This document shows, piece after piece, positions 28,460 through 41,100 of a DNA stretch of 64,000 nt. Positions within the stretch are counted from its first letter, which is position 1. Every line of letters begins with the position of its first letter. A model generated the notes under the pieces. The model had not been told where the DNA came from. It ran no database searches and saw only the letters and a program-made list of their open reading frames with translations. A program made the position numbers and the translations under genes. The stretch comes from Bolinopsis microptera. Its lineage: Eukaryota > Ctenophora > Tentaculata > Lobata > Bolinopsidae. The stretch is taken from assembly GCF_026151205.1 (NCBI RefSeq), contig NC_087082.1, positions 6,827,908 to 6,891,907 on the forward strand, in the 5' to 3' direction.

Positions 28460-28860
28460 ATATCAGTTGATGAAGCGTTTTTTAGCAACATGACGATTAC
28501 ACAAAAGATATTCATTGTGCTTCTCTTTATTAGTAGCATAATTTAATCCCTCAATCTTTCCTAATACTTCGTCCGAAACATACCAAAAATGACTGTCATT
28601 TACAGATCCGTTTGAAATAGTCTCTTTTTTGAAAGCCTCTAATTCATTTTAAAACTTAACACAGTCCCACAATTCTTGACATCCGAGGGGAGTTTGTTCC
28701 AATATGGTCTCACCCTCTCCGGAAGAAAAGAACTGTGGACTTACTTCATTTTACTGCTACTTTTACTGCATCTACTGTTTGATACCACATTAAGACCAGA
28801 TCTGCTCATACTGAACAAACCAGCTCCGTAGTTGGCCAAACCAAAGATGTCATAAACTTT
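28460..28860 (-). mobile_element. LINE 3' tail, inverted copy of the 19.2-20.5 kb family
   Basis: On the minus strand it reads YDIFGLANYGAGLFSMSRSG, then after a break RVRPYWNKLPSDVKNCGTVL, then EAFKKETISNG and LGKIEGLNYATNKEKHNEYL. The FxxRVxxxWNxLPxxV pattern is typical of LINE ORF2 C-termini. The plus-strand element at 19.9-20.47 kb shares these segments at DNA level (CTTCCGGAGAG; ATTGGAACAAACTCCC; ACTAATAAAGA). A stop and a shifted frame show decay. Only the 3' part is present, as in a 5'-truncated insertion. Confidence 0.75.
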
Positions 28861-29093
28861 ACTTTACTTTACTTTACCAGTAGGACATTTTCAGATTTCA
28901 GCTATCAGCAACCCAAATTTTATTATTTTAAATGAATTATTCTTGAATGACCCTCTAGCAAGGTCACTGAGGATGGCACAAGACACGATTGAGGTATTGA
29001 AAGTTCTATTCCCAAGAAAAAGCTCTGATAAACCGAAAATCATCAAAATAGAAGAAGAGATTTTGAAAGAGTTTTGAAGAGAAGCTTTTCTTA

Positions 29094-29210
29094 TTCGGAA
29101 TCAGCGTCCACAAATACACTTAACTAGATTATTTTCACACCGTCAGGGCCTTTTCACAATAATTTTTTTAAATTAATGCTAGCGATTTAGTGAGAGCTAG
29201 CAATACAAGG
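29094..29210. mobile_element. Fragment of the TAAATCGCTCGCCC-type MITE
   Basis: Matches the right half of the element at 59849-60228: TTCGGAATCAGCGTCCA, then AAATACAC, GGGCCTTTTCACAA, an A/T run, and AGCGATTTAGT. The left half is not recognisable. A short piece (CGGAATCAGCGT) also occurs at about 30376. Confidence 0.65.
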
Positions 29211-29864
29211 CCACTGAGGATGGCACAAGACACGATTGATTTATGTCCATGTTGTATCCCTTATTATTAATTAATACCAGGGTAGTATTTGGACAGCTAA
29301 TGGATAAATTCGATGTAATCCACAACAAATATCTTTAAGAGATCTTTGACATGATTGATGATCTATCCCATGCCAGAACTTATCAGAATTGTTACTCAGT
29401 GATGCAAAATTGTTCCACTCGGTGCTTAACTGAGAATTTTTCCCGTGCAAGACAGCTAACATGTAGTGCTACCTTTGTAGTCCAAAAATATTTGTTGCTC
29501 CTTAATAACCATTGTGCATTGTGATTCACACGGTTCATTAAATAAAGATCACCAGCGCTCGATTTCGATAATATTTTTCAAACATGCGCGGCATTTCAAT
29601 GTTTCAATTTTCTTAAAACATAAAAATAACTTTAAAATTTCAAAAAATCACAGTCTAGGTATTATATGAGTTAACAATTATTTTCTGCAAAATCTTTCAA
29701 TACGTTGAATGACCAAATAAATATAAATAATAAATTAGCATAATGTTCATCATTTTGCATTTTTACGGGCGCAATCACATTTTAACTTACTGTATATTCA
29801 AATATTTTTGAGAACTTTGATTTAATTTCGATTTTATGGCGAATGTTAAAATAAAAAAGTTTAG

Positions 29865-29963
29865 TTGGAGGACTTCGCCGCTTCGACGCGCCGCGCGAAC
29901 TAGCATTCTTGCTTCGCATCGATCGCAGAGCAACGATCTCGATGGATTGACATCGTCAACCAA
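29865..29963. mobile_element. 99-bp hairpin-string MITE with 9-bp target duplication
   Basis: Flanked by AAAGTTTAG (29856-29864 and 29964-29972). It begins TTGGAGGACTTCGCCGC and ends ATTGACATCGTCAACCAA. Short stems include GATCG/CGATC and TTGAC-ATC-GTCAA. It is the same length as, and clearly related to, the copy at 59153-59251, but differs in internal hairpins: the 14-bp stem of the other copy is cut to one arm here, and an extra CTTCGACGCG stretch is present. Confidence 0.85.
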
Positions 29964-29972
29964 AAAGTTTAG

Positions 29973-30057
29973 GCGCACTTACCTGAGGACCCCAGGCTTT
30001 AATGTTGGTAAACGAATAGAAATTAGGCGGAATGACAGGCTGAGCGCGGCCCAGTAA
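29973..30057. repeat. Composite interspersed repeat, copy 2 (unoccupied site)
   Basis: Same repeat as 8550-8740, directly following the 99-bp MITE. It carries the uninterrupted sequence GGCGGAATGACAGGCTGAGC at the point where copy 1 holds the 93-bp MITE, so it shows the pre-insertion state apart from one missing T. Confidence 0.75.
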
Positions 30058-30114
30058 AGGCACACAAATTCAAAATTATTACTATTAGACTCTAATTTTT
30101 ATTTTAACCGCCAT

Positions 30115-30220
30115 TTGTCATACGTTGTATGACCCGCCGCGCACGAAGTGCGCGGCTCCCCCTGTAGCGTCGAAGACGCTACTATAGTGAAGCGACCGTG
30201 GGGGTCACCACGTGATACAA
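30115..30220. mobile_element. 106-bp hairpin-string MITE, copy B
   Basis: Flanked by exact ACCGCCAT duplications (30107-30114 and 30221-30228). The hairpins are GTCATAC-GTT-GTATGAC (30117-30133), GCCGCGCAC-GAA-GTGCGCGGC (30136-30156), TAGCGTC-GAA-GACGCTA (30165-30181) and CGTGG/CCACG (30197-30212). The first two are identical to copy A at 8618. The third replaces a different small stem there and accounts for most of the 13-bp length difference. Confidence 0.87.
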
Positions 30221-32504
30221 ACCGCCATTACTTCAATCCCAAAATTAAACATAATCTTGCTAAATACCTTAACAGTCTAATTAATGTTTTACAAACATTT
30301 CACATGCTGCGTGCGCGCGTCTGACAAACATATGTTTGCTCATAACTCTAGCATCTATGAAAACAAAAAAGAATTCATGGTCGGAATCAGCGTAAATGGT
30401 TAAAATGAAATAAAAATTGTTGCTTTTTATACTGCTGATTGGTATGGCAACGATTTTGAAGCGAAATGATGACGTTTTTAATGTTTAAATTTTTTGTGTT
30501 TTCAGTTTTATCGTTTATAAAAAATATTAATTTTACATAGCTTTTATTTATTTTTTGTTGCTTTTGCGCAAACTTTAGTAAAAAATTTAAATTGGTTTAG
30601 GTCCAAGGTCTCAACACTCAACACAAAATTTATTTTTTAATATCATTAAATTGTTAAAAATTTAGTGTATCATTTGTCAAAAAATAAACAAATGCCAGTT
30701 TCAAAGCTGTGGCACATTTTTGGTAATCTTCTACTAACGAAACTTTAAAAATCTAAATAGAGTATAATTTTTTTAGATAGAAAATTACGGCGCACACTGT
30801 GAACTAATTCATAATTTTGAGTTAAATTGTGAAAATAGTGATGGTGCGCGCGCGTCAAAAGTTTCATCATGGGCATCCAGGGTTTGAAATAGAAAAGTGG
30901 AATCGAGCGCTATACCCCTTCAACTCGTGCTTCCTTTAGCCGTACCACGTTTTACATCAGCTCATTGCCGCCTTTTCTTTAGCGATGTGGTGTGTGTTTT
31001 GTGCGTGTCAACCCCACGTTCTGTTGTTCACATATTATGGGTATTCTTTTATTTTGCATTCATTAGCTAAAGCATTTTAGTTGGTCACCTTTCGAGTTGC
31101 TCTCCAGTATATCTGAGTCACTGACATCTTGTACTAACATGCTTGCAGCTTCATTGCTTCCAGTAAACTAGAACATTTTTACACATTTGTAATGTCTACC
31201 CTTGAGTCATTAACCTCCTATCTACCTTGTCATGTATGAATAAGCTGTTGTTATTTTCCGAAGTGACTAGCAGTTTTTGTAATAGCGATCTCTAAATATA
31301 ATTGTCGAACTAATGAGCATATCAGTTTTCGATATCCTAATAATCCCCTGCAGTAGAATAATTTAATTTCGAGATTTTGTAATTTCCTTTGACTATAATG
31401 CACCTTCTCTTAAGACTGAACATTTGCACGCCCTGAAGGCGAAGAACCATATACAGGATGTTGGTTGATCATGTAGTTGTGATGATTTCATGCGATTTTA
31501 TTTTTCGAATACAGGTTTTACTTCCCCCGACCGGGCCTTAACATATCAGAGCTACAATGCTTAATAGGAATATTGTGAATGCCGAGAAGATACAAAATGA
31601 CACATTCATCTAGATATCATGGTTATTATTTTGAGAAAACCTACCTTAATTGTTATTCGCTGCCTTCGATCTATTACATCATGTGATTGCGATGTTAAGC
31701 ATTTACCGTCGCAACTTTACGTATACTTTATCTCTGTACTAAATTATGATCTAGTGTATCCACGCCTCCTTCTCCTTTACACTAAAAATATTTTCTTCGA
31801 TCCTTTATCCGGTCGAGTATAATTTGCTCGGTATTTCGATACCGTCTGTCCTGTCTTATGTATTCCATCTGCCAAGTTTCTTTTTGTTGACAACATAATT
31901 GCTTGTCCCTCTTAATATGAATTTCCCGCCATATTTTCTTGATAAGCAACAGTGCGCGAGATGATTGTCTACTGGTTTGATGCATGTTAAGCACTTGCGC
32001 TTGTCTGCTTTTCGTCAAGCTAAGATGTCATTTGTTTTGCACAATTGATTGTATTGTGTAAACGTTTTGACTATCAGATGAATCTTTTAAATGCATTATT
32101 TAAACCAATATTTCGTTATTATTTTTACAGATTTATCTTTGAACTGCTGACTAGCACAATTGTAATCTGTACTAATTCAACCACTCAGTGTATATATTTT
32201 TATTATGGTATCAGAAATAAGCCGCAGAACTGAGACGGTGAGTTTTAGATCTCTGAATCTGCTCAAATTGAGCTAAATCTCCACAATCATCACACTATAA
32301 GCACACTACACATCACGTTCACTACAAACCCAAGTTTAAAGACTCAGAATGTTTCTTGATAGTCTAATCAGCCTGCAATAATCGAGAAACATTTAACTTT
32401 AAACATTAGATCATTTCACTACACAACATTTCACGGCTTCACTCCACAATATCACACTACCCTCCCATCACATAGTCATCACATCACTTAAAACCGATAC
32501 AATA

Positions 32505-32581
32505 ATGGCAGAACAAGTAGCATCCACCTCTTGTCACTCCCCAAAATGTGATCTACAATTCACTCCTCGTAGAAAATCTGT
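32505..32581 (+). CDS. Candidate first coding exon of Pumilio (unproven)
   Basis: An ATG frame of 25 codons plus one base, rich in Ser/Thr/Lys, ending in a good donor (GTGG|GTGAGT). It lies 530 bp upstream of the first certain Pumilio exon and follows a C/A-rich leader. It cannot join directly to 33108: it ends in phase 1, and that exon needs phase 0. Either another small exon lies between, the true first exon is elsewhere, or this is not coding. Confidence 0.3.
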
Positions 32582-33107
32582 GGGTGAGTGTAATGCAGCA
32601 GTTCCATGTTTTAGCCCCCATTATCTTCTATTGGTGCACGGGTGTGTATTGACCTCATGGGTCGGGTGGTATACTGTTAACCAATAGCAGCTAAATGTGT
32701 CTGCTCTCCCAAATACCGACAAAGTGACCCTCATCATCGTACCATCACGTGATGCTGTGTCGCGCGACATTAGGTGAGGAATCTAAGGTTACTTTCCAAG
32801 GAATCATATGATTAAAACCACATACTGCAACTGGTTCACTTTCCTAGGGGTGCATTGATCAGCGCAACATCAAACACACCCAACACACACACCCTCACAC
32901 ACCAACTAAATTCACCCACATCACACCATCTACGCACATCTTCCACCATCTTTTAACATTCCAATTTTGGACTTACCTTTGCTTATAATGGGTATAATTC
33001 GTCAAATTTCGGACATGTTGTGCAACTGAGCGCCACATTTTCAATTTTACTCGACTAGTATTAACAAATTTGGAATAATCTGTGAAATTCTAATATTATA
33101 ATTTCAG

Positions 33108-35156
33108 AGTGAAGCGGGCTGGTCAGATTACTCAAACAGGAGCCCGTGGACAACGGTACCAGAAACAGATACAAGAGCTCAGGGAGGATTAGGACTGCAA
33201 ATGGCAGAATATGTTCTGGGTACTCCTCCCAGCAACCAAGAAAAACTGGTACGTTGTTCCTTAATATTTAGTCTAGAAGTAGGTGTTCTTGAAATCGGTT
33301 ACACGAAATCAAAAGTGCCAAGTTTTCAACACGGTTATTGTTTTAAATGAAGGTCACTTTTGTTTACTTGCTGTCACAATGTTGTGTGCTGTGTATTACA
33401 CACGCTGACAAGATGTATGTGTTAGAATCTCTCTCAAACACACTACCTGCCCTGGTACACCGCGTCTATTTGGTTTTCCTGAGTCCCACCATCATTGTCT
33501 AGTCACCCTCGTGTATCTTTCCTGAACATTTCCTCCATATTCAGACACCATGGTGACAGCCTGTAACCAATAACAACCTTGCGAGTATGTCACGTGACCC
33601 CAGAGACTGAGTCACATGGTCATGTCTGACCAATGAGGAAGCAGTTTGTTACATGAGGGGAATTACAGGGTGTCTGGGATGCTGGGTGGGTAGATGGTGA
33701 ATATGTGTTATGGTTAATTAACAACCATCCCTCTCTCATTGAGAACAGCCCCCTGTGTCGTCTCTCACTGAGAACAGCGTCTTTTCTAGCCCCCTGCTAA
33801 CCGGTCTAGACTAGACAGAAAGTGCTCTGAATCTCTTGGTGCAGGGGCCAAACAGTGCCGTTAGTAGCTCATCCTGAATCTTGATTTCAGGCCAACGTTT
33901 AAGACAACTAAACCTTTATTTGAATCCAATGCAATGGTTGAGAAACTAAACTAAATCATGAAAATGTGGCAAGATCTAGCTAGAAGTAGAGAGCTCTGAT
34001 AAAGCTGGAGTAGACCCCGGCAGGATGTAGAAAGTAAGCTGGCAGCTCTACATAACACCGCTTCTTCATCCCGAGATAGATAGCCACGCAAATATATTTG
34101 GTGTAATGGCCAGCAAGGTATCTCGCTACCGTCTGCTTACACGATAATTTGTCTAGATATCTGTGTTTGTTAAGGTAAATTGTTCCGCACTACACGAGAA
34201 TGAAGCAGATCACAGAGCTGTCAATCATGGTGGTTATTGTCAGCTAATTAAAATTAGTTATCGTTATACAGCAGGTGTTTTGAACGTTTGATCTGCAAAG
34301 AGCTGGAGCTCATTAGTCGAAATCTATTTCAGCAGACGTAGTGCTGGTAAAGCTCTCAGCTGGATTCCGTGGACGATATAGAAATATTACGTAAAACCTG
34401 TTGAACGTAAAACCTGTTGGAATAGTATTGCGGGAATGAATGCCATACCGGATTCCATTTAGTTGTATGGGCCGATAGTACATAGCTAAAAATGCCTTGT
34501 ACTGGACACTGCAGACGTTGGTATTTACAACTTGTTGTTTGAGCTTGGTCTCTCTCTCTCTATATCTATTCAGCCTCGCTGTTTGTGTCACTTCTAGTTC
34601 ACACAATACTCCCAGTATATAGTTCGTGCGATGATGCTGAGGTGGGGTGTCCTGATTATACCATTACATACCAATAATACCATATTCAGATCTCCTGTAC
34701 TTGTTATGCACTGATATCGGTGATGGGTTATGTGCTAGCTGCTGCATGACTTGCGAGTCATGCAGCAGCAACACCTCACAAACACCCACCACACCTCACT
34801 GTAAGTAGCTCTGCACATTCACCGCCCCTTCTAAAAGTAATCACGTGATACCCCATTACACTCGAGAGAGTCTCAGACTCTGTCCCAGATTTGTGTGGGT
34901 AGTGCTGTGACAGGTTATACCACAAGCTGCTTGACAATCTCCGGGAATCAGGTTACCAGAGAGGGCAGGTATTGAGAGTTGATTCCGCAGCTGGAGGGGT
35001 TCTGGATTCCGGTGGTCTGTAATGAGGCTCATCAACTAATTGTGTTGTGATAGCTTCCACCGTGAAGCTACAACCTGTAGTTAACACACCGATCGAATTT
35101 CGCAAGCTTCCGGGAACAGCTGTAGTGTGACCGGTGTCAAGCTTTTCCGTATCTTT

Positions 35157-35190
<34 letters not shown>

Positions 35191-38100
35191 GTATAAAATG
35201 TAGAGGTTTGACTGCCCGGCCTCATTACCTGATCACTGTCATTTGAGAGCATCTCTTTCCTTTCATCTGTTATTGTTTTACATACTCCGTCTCTAACAGT
35301 GTTTTACAGCTGTGTTCTGTTATGTCTGCTCTGTTTCCTGCTTTTCTGTCTCAGGAACTGGTAAGTTAACTTCACAAACCCCCTTTACACTGTACTGTGT
35401 TCCAGTAAGTTCTCCTTCACACCCCCTTTACACTGTACTGTGTTTCAGTAAGTTCTCCTTCACAAACCCCCTTTACACCGTACTGTGTTTCAGTAAGTTC
35501 TCCTTCACACCCCCTTTACACCGTACTGTGTTTCAGTAAGTTCTCCTTCACAAACCTCCTTTACACCGTACTGTGTTTCAGTAAGTTCTCCTTCACACCC
35601 CCTTTACACCGTACTGTGTTTCAGTAAGTTCTCCTTCACAAACCCCCTTTACACCGTACTGTGTTTCATTCTTTACCATCTAATCTTATCTACCAACGAC
35701 ACTGTTACACTGTCATACGCATACGGTTACTCTTGTTTCATCGCACTTTATTTACGGATCTCCGTTATAAAAACACCATTTTCCCGCTACATCCAACATC
35801 GCAAAATTACTGGCCAGAATATATCCTTACTTCTAGTAGGGTTCTTATAGTTATACTGTATAATATATAATCTATACTCTATGTTCAGTTTCCCGCCAAG
35901 ACTTAACAAAGTTGCACATTCTCTACTTTCTATGCCTACTTTTCCCGCCCATCTCTTGCTATTACGTATCCCTTTATTCCTGCCCATATTTTACGGTAAT
36001 TATGAGTACACTGCTGCTTCTTCCTTCTGCAGAAAGATCCGCCATGAATCGTATCATCCTTCCCACAATTATACTAGAGATATCCGAACAGAACAAACTA
36101 TTTTCCTCTTCAAACTTGTGTAACGAAACTATTACACCAATATGCCGAGTAGAGCTCTAGAAAATATATAATTATCTCAGTTTACATTGTTGCTGTGTTC
36201 CTCCCTTCCAAGAGTATGTGTGTGAATGTTTACTGCGCTTTCGTGTAAGACTACTTTTAAACATGGAGTTCGCGATTTTAATATGTAACTACGATATATT
36301 CATTTCATTTACAATCTTAGCCAAATTCTTTTGTCCTCTGTCTCTTGTGTGTTGGATCTTTATTTTCGTTGAATAACTAACGATTTTGGAACCAGATAGT
36401 AGCACCTGATATGATAACCGATCTTTCTCATAATTGGCATTGATGAGATTAATTGCTGGCAGCCGATAGTTCTAAACTAGTAGTGTATTATATGTTACAC
36501 ACGTTTATTTGTGTGGGAATACGTCGGGAAGATACATTATTTGTAATATAGTATGAGTCTCAATACTCGTAGAGCAGCGGGCTGCTCACCGTGTTTACAT
36601 TCGGATCCGGAAGAGGAGTCTAGACGCCACTTCCCCCCGGCCACATAACCCAGTACTGCAGGACTGCAGGTGTCCGTCCGTCTGTGCGTCTGTTTGTGTG
36701 TAACAAGACGTGGTAATTAAGTCCGTGTGTGTGTGATACAAGGTAAAATCGGAGTTAACCACGGAATTCAACTGAAAACTTTACGAGGACTACTTCCTTT
36801 GAAACACATGTCCAACTAATGAGTTCCAAACCTGCAAATCATTGAATGGATAATGGTTTGTCGGACGTCACGCCTTCTCGTACTAAACGTCCGTTTGTTC
36901 GTTCCCTGTGAGTATGTGCTGGTCTGCAAAATATGGAGCTAATACGCCGGTTACTACATCATGCTATGTTGTAATTTTACCATAGCGTTTTCAACTTTAA
37001 ACCACTGCATCGAATGGAAAAGTCCTCTAAATAGTTCTGCAGAAAGAGTTCATTAAAGAGTTGCCACATTGAGAGAATATGAATTATTACCGTCGTATAC
37101 CCCTCATTCGTTGTTGCACAATCCTACTGCTTATAATTATGTTGGTGTTAAGATGTTATATTATGAAGGTGTTATGACACACATATTGTATAGTTCAGTA
37201 GCCTGCTGTACGATGTTTTGTGGTTTATATGTAGATGATTATTCGTTGTGTTATGACCGAAATGACACCTTACTTTATTCAGTTATATAATCATGTAATT
37301 GATGATATATATATTTTGTCCGCTTAGTCTTTTTGTTAGTCGAAAATGATGAAGGTTATTTGTCTTCCTAAATGGCGTACCACACGGAAATGTTTGATCT
37401 GCTATAATACAGGGATGTACATTTAAAGATCCTCATTGTTGCCACCTAACAACTGTTACCACTAAGAACTGTTGCCACATAACAATTGTTGCCACATAAT
37501 GATTGTCGCCACTAACAACTGTTGTCATTAACAACTTTTGCAACCTAACAACATTTACTTGCCATTCACAACAGTTACTTACAACATCTGTAGCCGCTGT
37601 TTCCACGAATTCCACCCTAACAGTCTCCTGTTTATTCAGGGCATGAGCACGAAGGACTACATGTACGAGAAGAACTACGAGGGTGAGCACGAGGGCGTGG
37701 TAGCCTACCCTAACAACCACATCGACAACAACGCTCAACAGATCGCTGCTATAGTACAGGTTAGAACACTTGTAGATAGGTGTGTGTTTTAGTTTAAGGA
37801 GGCTGAAGGAGGTCTGTGTGAGTATGTGGTCTAGAGAGAGGGGAGATTGTTATTTCAAATGCTTGTGAAGGAGATCCTAAGATCCTGCGGTCTACATATC
37901 TTCTGTTGTGCGTGATCTCTAAAGATAGTCTCGGATGAAGCCGGATATATATTCGTTATTCAAGTTTTTGATAAATAGAACTGAACGTCGAAGTTTGTTT
38001 TTCGACATGGCGATAAAGCCAAAATGTCAAAATTACAGACATTTTTAACGTGCAAGGAAATTTCAACATGCAGAAATTCCCAGAAATCGATGTCGAGTTA

Positions 38101-41100
38101 TGTGTCCCCCCTGTCGGGCTGTTGTTGATGCCTGTTCTCTGATATCAAATTTCCCTAGAAGTGTATTCTGTCTCCCTGAATGAATTTAATCCAGAGTAAT
38201 AGCCATGTAGCATGTACATGCAGGGGTGGTACCACATGCAGACCCCACAAATTAATCTGTAGGTCCAGGGTGTGTCCTGAAAATCCCATGATATCTCCCT
38301 AAGATAACCTTCATACGTGAGATAGCGTACACATTACACAGTCATAAAGGTAGCGTGTCCGGGTAAGTGATATCGAGTGTAGATGAAATTAAAAGAGGCT
38401 AGCACGGAATGATAAAGTGTGTCCCAACATTTGGTCATATGGCCGGCCCGGTTAAGGCGCTGAGAGTACAGCGTGTGTGTGTTTGTGATGAGAAATGATC
38501 ATCTGATGTAGTCATAAAGGTGTTCCTGTGTGTCTGCGTGTGTTTGATGACGTCATTATGACCTGATCATCTCAGTAAACTCACAAGCCTGTGGAATCGT
38601 GTTGTGGGTAACAACTTACCTTATATTCTACAGTCGTAGTACTCAGTTATTAGTGATAGAGTCCGTGTGAGCACACGAAGCGTGTTAGGTTGAAGCAATG
38701 AAATTTTATTTATCACTGGTCGCAGATCATAACTGCTCCATCAGTTGATATTAACCATTAAACCTAACATATTGACGTGTGCAGATGATGCAGAACGTGC
38801 AGCTAATGTCAGGATACAGACAGCCTGACCAGCTATCAGCAGTGGCTGTCAACCAGTATGGTTCAAACTACGGGGTCATGCCAGGAGGCTACACTAGGGG
38901 TCCTGGAGGCTACCATCAGATGGGGGCATACAATCAGGTACCAGTCTATATTCCCTGCTACTACAGTAATACTCTTCCCTGCTACTAGAGTAATACTGTT
39001 TATATTCCCTGCTACTACAGTAATACTGTTTATATTCCCTGCTACTAGAGTAATACTGTTTATATTCCCTGCTACTAGAGTAATACTGTTTATATTCCCT
39101 GCTACTACAGTAATACTGTTTATATTCCCTGCTACTACAGTAATACTCTTCCCTGCTACTAGAGTAATACTGTTTATATTCCCTGCTACTACAGTAATAC
39201 TCTTCCCTGCTACTAGAGTAATACTGTTTATATTCCCTGCTACTACAGTAATACTGTTTATATTCCCTGCTACTAGAGTAATACTGTTCGTTTATTTATG
39301 TTAACGTTCAAAGAATTTCCCGGATCAGCTATTTTCTGAGTGTCTGCATCTCTTAACGAAGTCGGAGTCGAGAATACTGATGTCTGAGAACAAATTCTCA
39401 CCCAAATTAGTGTCATTATTTGTCGTAATAAAGGGAATAAACTATCATCTAAAAATAGTCCCGCTTACCCTTATTGGTAATCTAAAATTTGATTCAGATA
39501 GGGGCCTATAATTTGATAATTGATTTATATATGGCGTTATAAACGAATCCGATTCCACAATTCGTAACATTCCCATTCAGCACATACTTAACCTCTTCAA
39601 AACCTTTCTGTAGAATCTGTTCAGTCTGCCTCATCTCATTTAGAATGATTGGTCAGTTAACCGGCGTAGTAATGTATAATTAATTGTTGTTCTGTCGTTG
39701 AAACAAGACCACTGACCAGCCAGCCTCCTGCCCAAGAGGCTTTACATCCAATCTTTAGATTAATGCCAGAAGCAATGCATTAGAGTATATTATTAATCCT
39801 AGATCTGATTAGAGCGCGGATTAGACGTAAAACCATTTTATTGGCTCATTTTTTTACACTGCATAATTTCCCTTCCTTAGAAATGATTTCCCGACAATTA
39901 AAACCCCGTGACGACTCCTCTACATTAACGAGTTATGATATAATGACGCTATCTCCGAATCTCGAATCCAATTATCCAATTAATTAGCCAATTAACGAGC
40001 GGGTATCGTGTTTCAGTACAAAGAAGAGGAGCAGCCCGCTGCTATGATGGGAAACCAGCAACAAGACTTCATCCAACAGCTGCTCTCAGGGCAGTACATA
40101 AACTCTGTTGAGGACATCTGCAAACCCAACAACTCCCCAGGTTAGATACCACTAATTAACTAATCAATTAAGTAACTGAATTAAGTTGGGTAATTAAATT
40201 ACTGATGTGGGTTGTGTGTTGATTGTTGTGTGAGCACAATAAAACCTGATAACGATACATGTTGAGTTCAGTCACCGAGTCCAGTTTCTGTAATGGCATG
40301 TTCTCACCTATTAACAGATTGCTTTCACACGGGTCTCCTCCTTTCTCCTACTATGAACCCTTATAAAATCTTGGGAATGTTCAATGTTTCTCTTCTCACG
40401 TTATCGAATTGAGCCTGGAAAATATCAAGAAGGCCCCCATCATGGTGACACGACAATACCTTCTTTGTTCCCTCAGATCAAATATCAGTTCTATATTATA
40501 TATCAGAAATATCACCCGGTACGTATTTTATATGAAAATGATAACATGTAGATTTTACTGGAATTAAAAGGGGGCTGACTTAGTGTGGACTGTGGACCAT
40601 GGTCTGTACTCTGTGTTACCTTAACTCGGTAATTTGTAATGCACATTATTTTAAAGGCGGGGAATTGTCCTCTAGTGGGTCACTTTCGCTCACACATAAG
40701 CTGTAATTGTTAACCTTACAGTTATACATAGCGCGTACAAAATGTAAAATAAATTCTACTTCCTGTGGTCAAATATATAGTTTAGATCCGGGGGACGTTA
40801 TGGTGACTTTAGACGAACTCAGCAGCTGAACTAGTATTTAAAGCTAATGAGTGTGGTTGTCCGGCTGGTGATGAACTATAATTTATTACATTATGTTTAC
40901 ATATTAATAAATTAGGTGCGTAGAGCCCCAACTGATGTGGATAATTTTTGAGCAGTTTCGCAATGGTCTGGTAATACGATATTCACAAGTAGGGCTAGTT
41001 GTCTCACAAACTCACGGTTTTACATAATGAACAATACAGATGATGCAATGAGTGATACAGTTTCGTTTCAATTACTGTGCAGTGGCGTTACATCAGTGCA

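Larger units (their letters stand above)
27891..32504. other. Intergenic region between divergent MARS1 and Pumilio
   Basis: AT-rich DNA without supported genes. It contains the inverted LINE tail (28460-28860), a direct duplication of CACTGAGGATGGCACAAGAC (starting near 28967 and 29213), a fragment of a MITE whose fuller copy is at 59849-60228 (29094-29210), the hairpin MITEs at 29865 and 30115, and GC-rich patches near 30308 and 30845. From about 30900 to 32500 the base composition is more balanced, with no long frames. The 5' ends of MARS1 and Pumilio transcripts must lie in this interval, but I could not place promoters. Confidence 0.6.

Noticed and set aside
34731-34775. MicroRNA precursor
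   Set aside because: The stem is only 14 bp with a 4-base loop and no extended pairing in the flanks.
36600-36740. GC-richer patch with a GTAAAATC donor-like end, considered as an alternative Pumilio first exon
   Set aside because: No promoter or reading frame support. It could be an untranslated exon, but the sequence alone does not show it.
38858-39304. 148-codon frame with repeated [10 protein letters not shown]
   Set aside because: The frame is offset from the Pumilio exon it overlaps and then runs through the 30-bp repeat; the exon's real frame ends at a good donor.
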